Under the pieces are notes generated by a model. It saw only the letters and a program-made list of their open reading frames with translations, was not told the origin of the DNA and ran no database searches. A stretch of 64,000 nt of DNA from positions 124,001 to 188,000 of the forward strand of contig NZ_SNUB01000002.1 in NCBI RefSeq assembly GCF_004378355.1, given 5' to 3'. Source of the DNA: Psychromonas algicola. GTDB lineage: Bacteria; Pseudomonadota; Gammaproteobacteria; Enterobacterales; Psychromonadaceae. Shown piece after piece: positions 26,642 to 36,871 of the stretch (position 1 is its first letter; each line of letters opens with the position of its first letter). Made by a program: the position numbers and the translations under genes.

Positions 26642-28099
26642 GTGGCTATTCGCGCGATTATTCGAATAGTAGGCATGCTGATCGGATTATTCAGTTTGAC
26701 CATGTTGCCACCAGTATTCATTGCTTATATTTATCAAGATGGAGGCGGTAACGATTTCTTCGCCGCTTTTTTTGTGACTTTACTGATCGGTTTGTTTTTT
26801 TGGTTTCCGAACCGCCGCGAAAAAAGTGAGTTACAGTCTCGTGAAGGTTTTTTAATTGTTGTGTTATTTTGGGCTACGTTAGGCAGTGTTGGGGCAATCC
26901 CTTTCTTAATGAGTTCAAGTGTCGATATGAATGTCGCCACTGCTTTCTTCGAATCCTTTTCTGGTTTAACGACCACAGGTGCAACCACTATTGTGGGGTT
27001 GGACGAATTACCTAAATCCATTTTATTTTATCGCCAAATGTTACAGTGGTTTGGTGGAATGGGGATCATTGTATTAGCCGTTGCCGTGTTACCGATGTTA
27101 GGCATTGGTGGCATGCAGTTATATAGAGCAGAAACGCCGGGGCCTGTTAAAGATTCAAAAATGACACCACGTATTGCAGAAACGGCTAAAGCGTTGTGGT
27201 ACGTTTATTTATGCCTTACCGTTGCTTGTATGCTGGCTTTTTGGTTAGCAGGGATGAGTTTATTTGATGCATTAACACATAGTTTTTCAACGGTATCAAT
27301 TGGTGGCTTCTCTACTTATGATGCCAGTATGGGGCATTTTGATAATCAAATAATTAATATTATTACCGTTGTGTTTTTGATTATTTCTGGGATTAACTAT
27401 GCTTTGCATTTTACGGCTTTCTCTGCGAAAAAATTTAGTTTAGAGGTGTATAGGCGTGACCCTGAAGTACGTGCTTTTATTTTTATCCAAGTGGCTTTAA
27501 CTGCGATTTGTTTTTGGATGTTGATTGGTAATAATGTTTACGACTCCATTGAAACGACTTTCTCGCATTCTTTATTTCAAGCCGTTTCTATTTCCACCAC
27601 GGCAGGGTTTACAACTACCTCTTTTGCCGATTGGCCTTTGTTTTTGCCTGTGTTGCTTATTTTTGCAAGTTTCATTGGTGGTTGTGCAGGATCGACAGGC
27701 GGTGGTTTAAAAGTTATTCGAGTGTTATTGCTTAACCTGCAAGGGCAACGAGAGCTTAAACGTCTTGTGCACCCTAAAGCGGTTTATAAAATTAAGTTGG
27801 GTAATAAAGCGTTACCTGATCGTGTGATAGAGGCTGTATGGGGATTCTTTTCAACTTATGCCTTGGTATTTATAATTTGCATGCTCGCCTTATTAATGAC
27901 TGGCATGGATGAATTGAGCGCTTTCTCAGCGGTGGTGGCTATGCTAAACAATCTTGGTCCTGGTTTGGGAGAGGTGGCATTGCACTTTAATGATGTGAGT
28001 GATGCTTCTAAATGGGTGATGATCATTGCCATGTTATTTGGACGTTTAGAAGTATTTACTTTATTGGTGTTATTTACACCGGTATTTTGGAAAAATTAA
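26642..28099 (+). CDS. trkH: Potassium uptake protein TrkH
   Basis: The 485-residue integral membrane channel subunit is the K+-translocating part of the Trk system and works with the regulator TrkA encoded elsewhere. It has the four pore-loop segments, of which SGLTTTGATT (about 104-113), STVSIGGFSTYD (about 218-229), STTAGFTTTSF and the AMLNNLGPGLGE end are visible, each contributing filter glycines. It starts at GTG. hemG follows after 13 bp. Confidence 0.95.
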   Translation: MAIRAIIRIVGMLIGLFSLTMLPPVFIAYIYQDGGGNDFFAAFFVTLLIGLFFWFPNRREKSELQSREGFLIVVLFWATLGSVGAIPFLMSSSVDMNVATAFFESFSGLTTTGATTIVGLDELPKSILFYRQMLQWFGGMGIIVLAVAVLPMLGIGGMQLYRAETPGPVKDSKMTPRIAETAKALWYVYLCLTVACMLAFWLAGMSLFDALTHSFSTVSIGGFSTYDASMGHFDNQIINIITVVFLIISGINYALHFTAFSAKKFSLEVYRRDPEVRAFIFIQVALTAICFWMLIGNNVYDSIETTFSHSLFQAVSISTTAGFTTTSFADWPLFLPVLLIFASFIGGCAGSTGGGLKVIRVLLLNLQGQRELKRLVHPKAVYKIKLGNKALPDRVIEAVWGFFSTYALVFIICMLALLMTGMDELSAFSAVVAMLNNLGPGLGEVALHFNDVSDASKWVMIIAMLFGRLEVFTLLVLFTPVFWKN

Positions 28100-28112
28100 T
28101 AGGACGATAACC

Positions 28113-28649
28113 ATGCAAGCAACAGCAAAAGCAGAGAAAGTATTAATACTTTATTCTTCTGTTGAAGGACAAACTCTTAAAATTATTGAACATATGAAAC
28201 AATCGATAACACAGGACGTGGATGTGTTTGATATGGAAACAGAGTTAGATATTGATTTTTCACAATATCAAAAGGTCTTAATTGGCGCATCTATTCGTTA
28301 CGGAAATTTCCGTTCGAGTGTGATCAAATTTGTAAATCAACATCAACAACAATTAGATGCCTTACCAAATGCTTTTTTTGCCGTGTGCCTCACTGCCCGT
28401 AAACCTGAAAAAGCAGTACCTGAAAATAATGCTTACATGAAAAAATTTGATCTCCTCTCAAAATGGCATCCAAAGCACAAAGCGGTGTTTGCTGGTGCAC
28501 TTTTATATTCTCGTTATAACTGGTGGCAAACGCTGCTTATTCAATTGATTATGAAAATGACTGGCGGCAGTACAGATAAAACAAAAGACATGGAATTAAC
28601 AGATTGGCAGAAAGTTGATTTGTTTAGTGAACAATTTAAATCATTATAA
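28113..28649 (+). CDS. hemG: Menaquinone-dependent protoporphyrinogen IX dehydrogenase HemG
   Basis: The 178-residue flavodoxin-like enzyme oxidises protoporphyrinogen IX in haem synthesis with menaquinone as acceptor. The FMN-binding LILYSSVEGQTLKI loop is at about residues 10-23, and the HemG-type long loop ARKPEKAVPENNAYMKKF and the KWHPKHKAVFAGAL segment follow. It is downstream of trkH as in E. coli and probably in the same transcript. Confidence 0.93.
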   Translation: MQATAKAEKVLILYSSVEGQTLKIIEHMKQSITQDVDVFDMETELDIDFSQYQKVLIGASIRYGNFRSSVIKFVNQHQQQLDALPNAFFAVCLTARKPEKAVPENNAYMKKFDLLSKWHPKHKAVFAGALLYSRYNWWQTLLIQLIMKMTGGSTDKTKDMELTDWQKVDLFSEQFKSL

Positions 28650-28797
28650 CGGTATCAATAGTTAAATAAGGCCTATAATTAATTTTTGCCGCTATATGCT
28701 TCGCAAGGTTTAAATTAAAATTTAAGCTGAAATAATGTGGCTGCTGATTTACAATAAGCGGCCTTTACCCGCTTAGATTCTCGATAGGTTGTATATT

Positions 28798-30615
28798 TTG
28801 AGCCAAACCATCACCAACAGTGCCGCACATAACGTCTTATTCGATGTGTTTGGTTACAATCAATTCCGTGATGGACAAGAAAAGGTTATTAACGAACTTA
28901 TCTCTGGTCGAGATGCATTAGTGGTTATGCCTACGGGTGGTGGTAAAAGTTTATGTTTTCAAATTCCTGCATTAGCGCGCGAAGGCATCTGTATTGTTGT
29001 TTCGCCTTTAATCTCCTTAATGAAAGATCAAGTCGATACTTTGCAAGCCTGTGGTGTGCCTGCTGCTTATCTCAATTCAAGTTTATCTTATCAAGACCAA
29101 AATAACATAGTAAATGCATTACACCGTGGTGAATTGAAGCTATTGTATGTCGCGCCTGAGCGTTTATTACGTCCTGATTTTATTGCTCGGTTACAACACC
29201 TGCCCATTAACTTGTTTGCTATTGATGAAGCGCATTGTATTTCTTCTTGGGGACACGATTTCCGTCCTGAATATGCACAATTAGGCCATCTAAAAGAACA
29301 CTTCCCACAAGTGCCTTTAGCGGCTTTAACGGCGACCGCTGACCATGCAACGCAACAAGATATCTTACAGCGTTTAAATCTTCAAGACCCTTTGATAGAA
29401 GTGCGTAGTTTTGACAGACCTAATATCGAATACTTATTGATTGAAAAATACCGTCCTTTATCGCAGCTGTTTAATTATTTAGATCAGCATAAAGATGAAA
29501 GCGGCATTATTTATTGTACTAGTCGTAAACGTACCGAAGAGATTGCTCAGAAGTTAGCTGCAAAGGGATTTAATTCACGTTGTTATCATGCTGGATTGCC
29601 GTTAGAAGAACGTCAAACGGTGCAAGACCTCTTTATTAAAGACGAAGTCGATATCGTGGTTGCGACGGTTGCCTTCGGGATGGGCATTGATAAACCTAAT
29701 GTGCGTTTTGTTGTGCATTATGAAATCCCTAAAAATATTGAATCCTACTATCAAGAAACTGGGCGAGCAGGGCGTGATGGTTTACCTGCGCAAGCTATGT
29801 TGTTTTATGACCCAGCGGATCCAGCACGCATTCGTAGTTTGCTTGAAAAGAATCCTAACCAAGAACAGTTACGCATTGAGTTACACAAACTTAATACCAT
29901 GGTGGCTTTTGCAGAAGCGCAAACCTGTCGTCGGCGTGTTGTTTTAAATTACTTTGGTGAATATAGCCCTAAAGCCTGTGGTAACTGCGATATTTGTTTA
30001 GACCCACCACAAAGTTACGATGCGACCGTGGATGCACAGAAGATATTGTCTTGTGTTTATCGCACTGGGCAATACTTTGGAATCACTCATGTTGTAGAAG
30101 TGCTTCGAGGTGCTCAAACTGCACGCGTTAAAAGCCTTGGGCATGATCAACTTTCCACCTTTGGTATTGGGAAAGATAAGTCTACAGAGCATTGGTTTAG
30201 TATTGCGAGACAGTTAATTCATTGCGGATTATTAATGCAAAACTTAACACGAGGATCTGCTTTGCAGTTAACGGAAGCCGCTCGCTCAGTGTTGAAAGCT
30301 GATCAAACATTAATGTTAGCGGTACCAAGATTACAACTCGTCAAAACGACGGCTAAGCAAAAACGTCGCAGTGTTTCTGCTAATGCAGATAGTAAATTAT
30401 TTGCTAAATTACGTCATTTACGTAAACAGATTGCAGATCAAGAAAACCTGCCGCCTTACGTTATTTTCAGTGATGTTTCTTTATCTGAAATGAGTGAGTT
30501 AATGCCCACTAATGATTCGCAGTTTTTGTCGGTGACAGGTGTGGGCCATATTAAATTAGATAAATATGGCGAAGAGTTTTTAGCTGAAATTAGACAGTAT
30601 GTTGATAACCTATAA
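28798..30615 (+). CDS. recQ: ATP-dependent DNA helicase RecQ
   Basis: The 605-residue 3'-5' helicase acts in recombination and repair. It has Walker A MPTGGGKSLCFQIP (about 46-59), the DEAH box in IDEAHCISSWGHDFRPEY, the GRAGRDGLP arginine-finger motif, the RQC zinc cysteines (CRRRVVLNYFGE.. CGNCDICLD) and a C-terminal HRDC domain (about 525-605). The start is uncertain: a TTG at 28798 has AGG ten bases upstream, while a TTG at 28789 has only 1 bp spacing. I chose 28798. Confidence 0.93.
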   Translation: MSQTITNSAAHNVLFDVFGYNQFRDGQEKVINELISGRDALVVMPTGGGKSLCFQIPALAREGICIVVSPLISLMKDQVDTLQACGVPAAYLNSSLSYQDQNNIVNALHRGELKLLYVAPERLLRPDFIARLQHLPINLFAIDEAHCISSWGHDFRPEYAQLGHLKEHFPQVPLAALTATADHATQQDILQRLNLQDPLIEVRSFDRPNIEYLLIEKYRPLSQLFNYLDQHKDESGIIYCTSRKRTEEIAQKLAAKGFNSRCYHAGLPLEERQTVQDLFIKDEVDIVVATVAFGMGIDKPNVRFVVHYEIPKNIESYYQETGRAGRDGLPAQAMLFYDPADPARIRSLLEKNPNQEQLRIELHKLNTMVAFAEAQTCRRRVVLNYFGEYSPKACGNCDICLDPPQSYDATVDAQKILSCVYRTGQYFGITHVVEVLRGAQTARVKSLGHDQLSTFGIGKDKSTEHWFSIARQLIHCGLLMQNLTRGSALQLTEAARSVLKADQTLMLAVPRLQLVKTTAKQKRRSVSANADSKLFAKLRHLRKQIADQENLPPYVIFSDVSLSEMSELMPTNDSQFLSVTGVGHIKLDKYGEEFLAEIRQYVDNL

Positions 30616-30626
30616 CTTGTTAAGGC

Positions 30627-31586
30627 TTAAGGCAGAATCTTCTTAAAATTTTCTAAGTTCACTTCTAATTCAGGCATCTTTTCTGAAGGAACCGCTACCC
30701 AACCATTTTCTTTTTTAGCTAAACTGAATGAGAAAGGGTAAACCTGAGAAAAGCCAAGTCGTAAGTCTGTTGCGATCAATGTATTTTGCTTGTCTTCAAA
30801 CTTTAATAAACCACCACTAAACCATTCTAAACGCTGTAACTCATTGGAATCAAAATCATTAAGTAACGTTCGGCCACTGTCCAATGCTTTCCATTTTAAT
30901 GGTTGTTGATTAAATATATTGGTAAACGTTTCATAGTAAATATCGCCGTGATAACTGATCACGCGCCAAAAAACGATATTAAAAGGCGTTGGTGAAATAA
31001 ACACTTTACTGTTTTGTGTAATAGGTTCTTTAGCTAAGTGAGACTTTAAATACCAAAGTTGGCTTTGGCCCAGTGTTAAATACAAACAACTGATTAATAG
31101 CATAATACGATTTATCTTTTGCCATTTGATCGCGTGCTGGTGGCGCCAAAGTGCGAGCACAGAAACTAAAAGCGGTAGAGTATATAACGGGTCGATAATA
31201 AATACGCTTGACCAAGAGATAGGTTGCATTGCTATTGGCCACAATAATTGCGTGCCATAGGTTGTGAATCCATCTAATAAAGGATGGGTGATTAAAGGCA
31301 GAAAAATAACAAAAAAGAGAGCTTTCTTATTCGTTTTCCATTGGGGGTTAAGCCACAAGGCTAGCCAATATATAATGATGCTTAATGCACTTAATACAAA
31401 TAATGAGTGACTAAAGCTGCGGTGTAAGGTGAAACTATCGATTGCGGTTTGATAGCTTACAAGGACATCTAAATCAGGTAAGGTACCTAATGCTGCGCCT
31501 GCGAGTAATACTTTTCGACCGAAAGGTTTGATACCCACGGCACCTGCAACACTTGCACCAAGAGCGATTTGAGTTAATGAGTCCAT
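30627..31586 (-). CDS. Metal-dependent membrane hydrolase, YdjM/DUF457-like
   Basis: The 319-residue integral membrane protein begins MDSLTQIALGASVAGAVGIKPFG and contains the metal-site motif DLDVLVSY, HRSFSHSLFV and HPLLDGFTTYG at about 38-115, the histidine/aspartate pattern of the DUF457 putative metal-dependent hydrolase family. The C-terminal half has a hydrophilic part outside the bilayer. Homologues include YdjM and YbfR. The substrate is unknown. It is convergent with recQ. Confidence 0.85.
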   Translation of the reverse strand: MDSLTQIALGASVAGAVGIKPFGRKVLLAGAALGTLPDLDVLVSYQTAIDSFTLHRSFSHSLFVLSALSIIIYWLALWLNPQWKTNKKALFFVIFLPLITHPLLDGFTTYGTQLLWPIAMQPISWSSVFIIDPLYTLPLLVSVLALWRHQHAIKWQKINRIMLLISCLYLTLGQSQLWYLKSHLAKEPITQNSKVFISPTPFNIVFWRVISYHGDIYYETFTNIFNQQPLKWKALDSGRTLLNDFDSNELQRLEWFSGGLLKFEDKQNTLIATDLRLGFSQVYPFSFSLAKKENGWVAVPSEKMPELEVNLENFKKILP

Positions 31587-31724
31587 TGCTTCTCTATATT
31601 TTTTAATAATATTAAAAGTGGAATAAAAACATGTGGTTAAGCATGTTAATGAACACTATATCTTTTTAGTGTTTGTCCTATTAATACGCAATGGACCATA
31701 ACTAAGTTCAATGTGTAATTATTG

Positions 31725-33845
31725 TTACTTTTTATTGCGACGTTTTACGCTTTTAACACCAGATAGTTTCTTAATTTGGCGCATGATTCTTGATAAATGC
31801 ACTCGATTAATAACGGTTAAGGTGACGTTAATTGAGTAAATATGGTCAGTCATTTCACTGGTTTCAACGTCTAATACATTGGCATTACTTTTAGCGATAA
31901 CATTAAATATTTTTGCTAGCCCTGCTTTATGATTGGCCATTTGAATATTCAAATCACTTGAATATTCGTATTGGTTCATAAAGTTCATATCCCATGACAC
32001 ACTGATATATTTATCTAGTTCATTTTCAAAGCCTGCGACATTGTGACAGTTTTTATTATGAACCACTAAGCCTTTACCTGTACTTGTATGAGCAACAATT
32101 TGATCGCCCGGTAAAGGTTTACAGCAGTTGGCGTAGGACAACATCATATCTTCAGCGCCTTTAATCGCACTTTGACGAATACGCTGTTTGTAATTTGATT
32201 CAGTTAATTCATCGGTATTACCGCGTAAACGTCGCGCTAACACAATACTTAATAACTTACCGCTACCGACTGCATGTAGTAGATGATCAAAGCTTTCTAA
32301 GTGATGATCTGCTATCACTTTATCAATGTTTTCCTGAGGAATATCGGTAAGGTTGGTTGCATTTAACGCTTGTTTTAATAAACGTCTACCCATTGGAATC
32401 GTTTCTGATTCTGGTAATTGTTTAAGGTAATTGCGTATTGCGTTACGAGCACGGTGAGTTGCCGCAAAGTTTAACCATTCAGGGCTTGGATTTGGCTCTT
32501 TGGCTGTAATGATTTCAATGGTTTGTCCACTTTCTAGCTTTTGGCTTAATAATGAATATTCGTTATCCACTTTTGCGCCAATACAGCGGTGACCAATTTT
32601 AGTATGTAACATGTATGCAAAATCAACAGGCGTTGCAAAAGCGGGTAATACAATGATTTTTCCCTGTGGTGTTAATACGTGGATATCATTTTTACCTAGC
32701 TCTTGTTTTATATTTTCTAACAAGGCTATTGGGTTCGCATTATTATCTTCTGACTCTGTTAATCCTTGGAACCAGTTACGCGTTTGTAATTGTGCCGCAA
32801 GATTAGAGCTTTGAGTGCCGCCTTCTTTGTAATTCCAGTGCGCAGCAATACCATGTTTTGCAACTGCATCCATGTCTTCAGTACGGATCTGAATTTCAAT
32901 ATTTACACCATCATGAGTTACCAAAGTGGTATGTAATGACTGGTAACTGTTTGATTTTGGTAGTGCAATATAATCTTCAAAGTATTCAAGTTTAGGTTGA
33001 TACAAATGATGTACTTGGCCTAATACGCGATAACAAGTATCTAAATCTTTTACGATAATACGAAATGCGTAAACGTCCATCACATCATGGAATTGGCAGC
33101 CTTTTTTACGCATTTTTTTATATAGACTATATAGATGTTTTTCTCGACCGATCACTTCTGCTTTGATTGACATGGAGTCAAGTTGGCCTGATATTTCATC
33201 GCAAATGCTTTGTATAAAGTCTTTGCGGTTACCGCGTGCTTTATTAATTGCCACTTCTAATACGTGATAACGGGCTGAATTTTGGGCTTTAAAAGCGAGC
33301 TTTTCTAATTCGTTTTTTAAGTAGTGTAAACCAAGGCGATTAGCGATTGGAGTGAATATCTCAAAGGTTTCTTGTGCGATACGTTGTCGCTTATCTAAAC
33401 GTAGTGAGTCTAATGTACGCATATTGTGTACGCGATCGGCTAATTTGATCAACATAACACGGAAGTCTTTAGACATCGCAATCAGCATTTTTCGAATGTT
33501 TTCTGCTTGTGCTTGTTCGCGATTTTCAAAATTGAATTTATCGAGTTTAGTGACACCTTCAACTAATTCAGCAACACTAGGATTAAAGGCATCGGCTAAT
33601 TGTTGGTGTGTGGTGTCTGTATCTTCTAGCACATCATGCATTAATGCCGCTGAAATGGCTTCGTAGTCTAGCTTCATGTCCGCTAGGATTTCAGCAACCG
33701 CGACCGGGTGAGTAATATAAGGTTCGCCACTTGCTCTTTTCACACCATCATGTGCTGCATATGCATAATGATACGCACGCTCGACAAAAGCACATTGCTC
33801 TTCTGTCATATAGGTTTGAATAGATGCTTTGAGTGTTTGAAACAT
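31725..33845 (-). CDS. spoT: Bifunctional (p)ppGpp synthetase/hydrolase SpoT
   Basis: The 706-residue protein controls the stringent response. The N-terminal HD hydrolase domain has the intact HD motif AALMHDVLEDT (about 65-75), and the synthetase domain has YFEDYIALPKSNSYQSLHT (about 292-310). A TGS domain (about 387-450) and a C-terminal ACT domain follow. An intact HD motif separates it from RelA-type enzymes. In E. coli spoT follows rpoZ; here a DUF3624-like gene is divergent upstream. Confidence 0.95.
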   Translation of the reverse strand: MFQTLKASIQTYMTEEQCAFVERAYHYAYAAHDGVKRASGEPYITHPVAVAEILADMKLDYEAISAALMHDVLEDTDTTHQQLADAFNPSVAELVEGVTKLDKFNFENREQAQAENIRKMLIAMSKDFRVMLIKLADRVHNMRTLDSLRLDKRQRIAQETFEIFTPIANRLGLHYLKNELEKLAFKAQNSARYHVLEVAINKARGNRKDFIQSICDEISGQLDSMSIKAEVIGREKHLYSLYKKMRKKGCQFHDVMDVYAFRIIVKDLDTCYRVLGQVHHLYQPKLEYFEDYIALPKSNSYQSLHTTLVTHDGVNIEIQIRTEDMDAVAKHGIAAHWNYKEGGTQSSNLAAQLQTRNWFQGLTESEDNNANPIALLENIKQELGKNDIHVLTPQGKIIVLPAFATPVDFAYMLHTKIGHRCIGAKVDNEYSLLSQKLESGQTIEIITAKEPNPSPEWLNFAATHRARNAIRNYLKQLPESETIPMGRRLLKQALNATNLTDIPQENIDKVIADHHLESFDHLLHAVGSGKLLSIVLARRLRGNTDELTESNYKQRIRQSAIKGAEDMMLSYANCCKPLPGDQIVAHTSTGKGLVVHNKNCHNVAGFENELDKYISVSWDMNFMNQYEYSSDLNIQMANHKAGLAKIFNVIAKSNANVLDVETSEMTDHIYSINVTLTVINRVHLSRIMRQIKKLSGVKSVKRRNKK

Positions 33846-34044
33846 GAATATTACTTTCCTTATTATTAGCCTTACATCATTAGCATAAAGGCTGTTTAGT
33901 GACTTGAAAAGTATTTAATGCGCTAAATCGAAAAATAGCCTGTAAACAGCGCTAACTCAACACCTTAAACTATTATATTGTATCAATTTGAGTTACTTTT
34001 ATAAATATACCGTTGTAAAAACGAATTAAAAAGAAGGATGCCGC

Positions 34045-34284
34045 GTGTCTTGCAAAATATGTTCAAGTGAAATGTTTAAACAAAAATTAGGGCGATGCAA
34101 ACAATGCATGGTGATCAATTTGATCATGTTAGTGCTTGGCCTTATTGCTTACTTGTTAATTGACCTTAAAAAACTACAAGCAGTGCAAGAAGTGGCTTTA
34201 TTGATGTTTATTGGGGCAACTGCCATTTTAATGAGTGCTCATATTATCGCATGGTGTTTTCATCGTTTTAAAAACGACAAGTAA
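34045..34284 (+). CDS. Small DUF3624-like membrane protein
   Basis: The 79-residue protein starts at GTG with a good AAGAAGG site. Two cysteine pairs (CKIC at 3-6 and CKQC at 18-21) precede two membrane helices (about 24-40 and 50-70). The pattern of a short cysteine-rich head and a hydrophobic tail recalls the DUF3624 proteins of vibrios, though this is from memory. The CxxC pairs suggest zinc binding or redox activity. It is divergent from spoT, about 200 bp away. Confidence 0.55.
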   Translation: MSCKICSSEMFKQKLGRCKQCMVINLIMLVLGLIAYLLIDLKKLQAVQEVALLMFIGATAILMSAHIIAWCFHRFKNDK

Positions 34285-34520
34285 TTTTAAAAGTAATACA
34301 TAGTTCGACATCGTTGTAATCTTACTTTCCCCCGTTCTCATTTTATTCAAGCGTATGAATATTAGTTTAAATTTTTACATTTTAATTAAACAGATAACTT
34401 ATCGTAGCAATTTCAATCAAGATGATTTTATTAAAATATGTAAAATTCACTTATGTTAAAAACTTAAGTCGTGTAAATAGCCACCACGCATAAATAAAAT
34501 GATCAAATGGGTATGATTAA

Positions 34521-35384
34521 ATGAATAATTACGAGAAAAACATTATTAGAGTATGTGATTACATTAATCAGAACCTTGATGATGACTTAACATTAGATAT
34601 GTTAAGTACTGTCTCGGGGTTTTCTAAATATCATTTTCATCGCGTTTTTTCTGCCTTTACTGGAGTTAATTTAATTAAGTTTATTCAGATGTCTCGACTA
34701 AAACGGGCATCTTTTAGATTGGTATTCAAAGCTGATATTAAAATTATCGATATTGCTTTTGAAGCTGGATTTGAAAGTCCCGAAGCATTTTCAAGAGCTT
34801 TTAAACGTGAGTTTGGACAAAGTCCTTCTGAATTTAGAAAATTCCCAGAGTGGCTCAATTGGCATGAGAAAACAGATACCTTGGCCATGCCATTAATTGA
34901 AAAGGCGAATAACAAAATGGACGTAAAGGTTATTGATTTTAAAGAACAAAAAGTTGCGGCATTAGCCCATTATGGCGACCCTAAACTTCATTACCAAACA
35001 TCGATGAAATTTGTTGCTTGGCGCAAAACAAGTAAGTTATCGCCAATCAAAACCAGCAAAACTTATGGCATTCCTTATTCTGATCCTCATGTGGTAAAAG
35101 CTGAAGATTTCCATTTTGATCTCTGCGGCTCTGTAACAGTAGACATTCCAGAAAATGAATACGGTGTGGTCAATCAAACCATTCCAGCAGGACGCTGCGC
35201 GGTTGTTCGTGATATTGGTAATCGAGATGATTTAAGAAAAGGCGTTTATTATTTGTATCAACAATGGTTGCCAACAAGTGGTGAACAATGCCGAGATTTC
35301 CCTGTGTTTTTTCATTATGTTAATTTTGTTCACGATGTGCCGGAGCATGAAGTGATCACTGATATTTACTTACCAATTAAATAG
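34521..35384 (+). CDS. AraC-family regulator with GyrI-like effector-binding domain
   Basis: The 287-residue protein combines an N-terminal AraC helix-turn-helix pair (about 1-110, with LDMLSTVSGFSKYHFHRVF and EAGFESPEAFSRAFKREFGQSPSEFR) and a GyrI-like small-molecule-binding domain (about 130-287). This arrangement matches Rob/SoxS-type drug-sensing regulators. The MATE pump gene follows after 42 bp on the same strand. The likely role is ligand-dependent control of that pump. Confidence 0.9.
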   Translation: MNNYEKNIIRVCDYINQNLDDDLTLDMLSTVSGFSKYHFHRVFSAFTGVNLIKFIQMSRLKRASFRLVFKADIKIIDIAFEAGFESPEAFSRAFKREFGQSPSEFRKFPEWLNWHEKTDTLAMPLIEKANNKMDVKVIDFKEQKVAALAHYGDPKLHYQTSMKFVAWRKTSKLSPIKTSKTYGIPYSDPHVVKAEDFHFDLCGSVTVDIPENEYGVVNQTIPAGRCAVVRDIGNRDDLRKGVYYLYQQWLPTSGEQCRDFPVFFHYVNFVHDVPEHEVITDIYLPIK

Positions 35385-35426
35385 TTTTTTACTTATAAGC
35401 TTTATCCAATTAGGAATTTGTAAAAT

Positions 35427-36809
35427 ATGACGACTTCTTCTAACAATATGTTTCTTACGGGAACCTTATCTACAGTATTTATGAAAACCGCCGCACCTAT
35501 TATTTTAATGATGCTAGTCAATGGTTCGTTTTCATTGGTTGACGCTTACTTTCTTGGTGAGTATGTTGGATCGTATGCACTTGCGGCTGTTACCTCTGTG
35601 TTCCCTGCGTTTATGTTGCTTGTGGCTTTGTCTAGCTGGGTATCGGCTGGCTTTTCTAGTGTGATGGCAAGGCTGTTGGGTGCCAATAAAAAAGATGAAG
35701 CTATATCGGCTTACGGCCAAGCGATGACTTTATCTATGCTGGTTTGCTTGGTGTTGATTTTATTGTTTTTAGTAGGCGGTAAAGACTTAGTATTATTTGT
35801 TAATAATGATTCAGAAAGCTTATCTAGCATGAGTTACGATTATTTATCACTGATGATATTTTTCTCACCTTTGTTGTTTGTTCTTACCATTAACAGCGAC
35901 AGTTTACGTTGTGAAGGACAAATGGCATTTATGGCTTTAGTCCCTTTGTTATCTGTATTGTTAAACGTGATATTTAACTACATTTTTATTGCAGTACTTG
36001 GTTGGGGCGTTGTGGGTTCTGTTTACGGGACTTTATTGGCTCAAGCCTTGTCGCTAGGTGCTGTGTATTTATTTCGCCGTTACAGCAACACCGCGTTAAA
36101 CGTTGCTATTGTACGCTTTACTAAAAATCGTGAGTTATGGTCAGACTTTTTAGCCTTAGGCGCACCGACAAGTTTATCTTATGTTGGTGTAGCACTGTCT
36201 TCTGCGTTTATTTTATATAACTTACAAATATGGAGTAACGCAGACTACAGCATGACCGTTGCTGCTTATGGCATTATTACCCGTATTATGACGTTTATCT
36301 TCCTTCCATTGTTAGGTTTGAGCATGGCGTTTCAAACCATTTTAGGTAATAACATTGGGGCTAAAGAATGGTTAAGATCAAATAGCGCAATTAAAGTTGC
36401 CATCGTCATAGCTTTTATTTATTGTGTATTTTGCCAGTTGTTTGTTTTATTGCTGAAAAACCAACTAGGTAGCGCGTTTGTCAACGATATAACTGTGACG
36501 GAAGAAGTAGCGCGTATTATACCCATTATGTCATCCGCTTTGTTTTTATTAGGCCCGTTAATGATGGTTGGTGTTGTGTTCCAAGCCATGGGTGATGCAA
36601 AAAGAGCTGCGATTTTAAGGTTGGCAAAAGTGTACTTTTTTACTCTGCCTTTAATTTTTATTTTGCCAGTTCTGTTTGCTGAATTAGGTATTTGGTACGC
36701 AGGGCCAAGCTCAGAGTTTTTAGCCTTGTTACTAACCATTGCAGTTTTGTATCAGCGACGCCAAAAGTTAGGTAACCCGTTTGGTTTGTTTTTTAGAGAT
36801 GAAAAATAG
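35427..36809 (+). CDS. MATE-family multidrug/metabolite efflux transporter
   Basis: The 460-residue protein has about 12 hydrophobic segments, no signal peptide, and MATE-type features such as AAPIILMMLVNGSFSLVDAYFLG (first helix) and a GxxxQTILGNNIGA turn before the seventh helix. It would export drugs or cationic toxins using a Na+ or H+ gradient. Location next to an AraC/GyrI regulator suggests drug-inducible expression. Confidence 0.88.
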   Translation: MTTSSNNMFLTGTLSTVFMKTAAPIILMMLVNGSFSLVDAYFLGEYVGSYALAAVTSVFPAFMLLVALSSWVSAGFSSVMARLLGANKKDEAISAYGQAMTLSMLVCLVLILLFLVGGKDLVLFVNNDSESLSSMSYDYLSLMIFFSPLLFVLTINSDSLRCEGQMAFMALVPLLSVLLNVIFNYIFIAVLGWGVVGSVYGTLLAQALSLGAVYLFRRYSNTALNVAIVRFTKNRELWSDFLALGAPTSLSYVGVALSSAFILYNLQIWSNADYSMTVAAYGIITRIMTFIFLPLLGLSMAFQTILGNNIGAKEWLRSNSAIKVAIVIAFIYCVFCQLFVLLLKNQLGSAFVNDITVTEEVARIIPIMSSALFLLGPLMMVGVVFQAMGDAKRAAILRLAKVYFFTLPLIFILPVLFAELGIWYAGPSSEFLALLLTIAVLYQRRQKLGNPFGLFFRDEK

Positions 36810-36871
36810 TCTATTTTATTTAATTCATCTAAGAAAAATCATCATCAAAGATCTGGTTGTTATTGAATATT

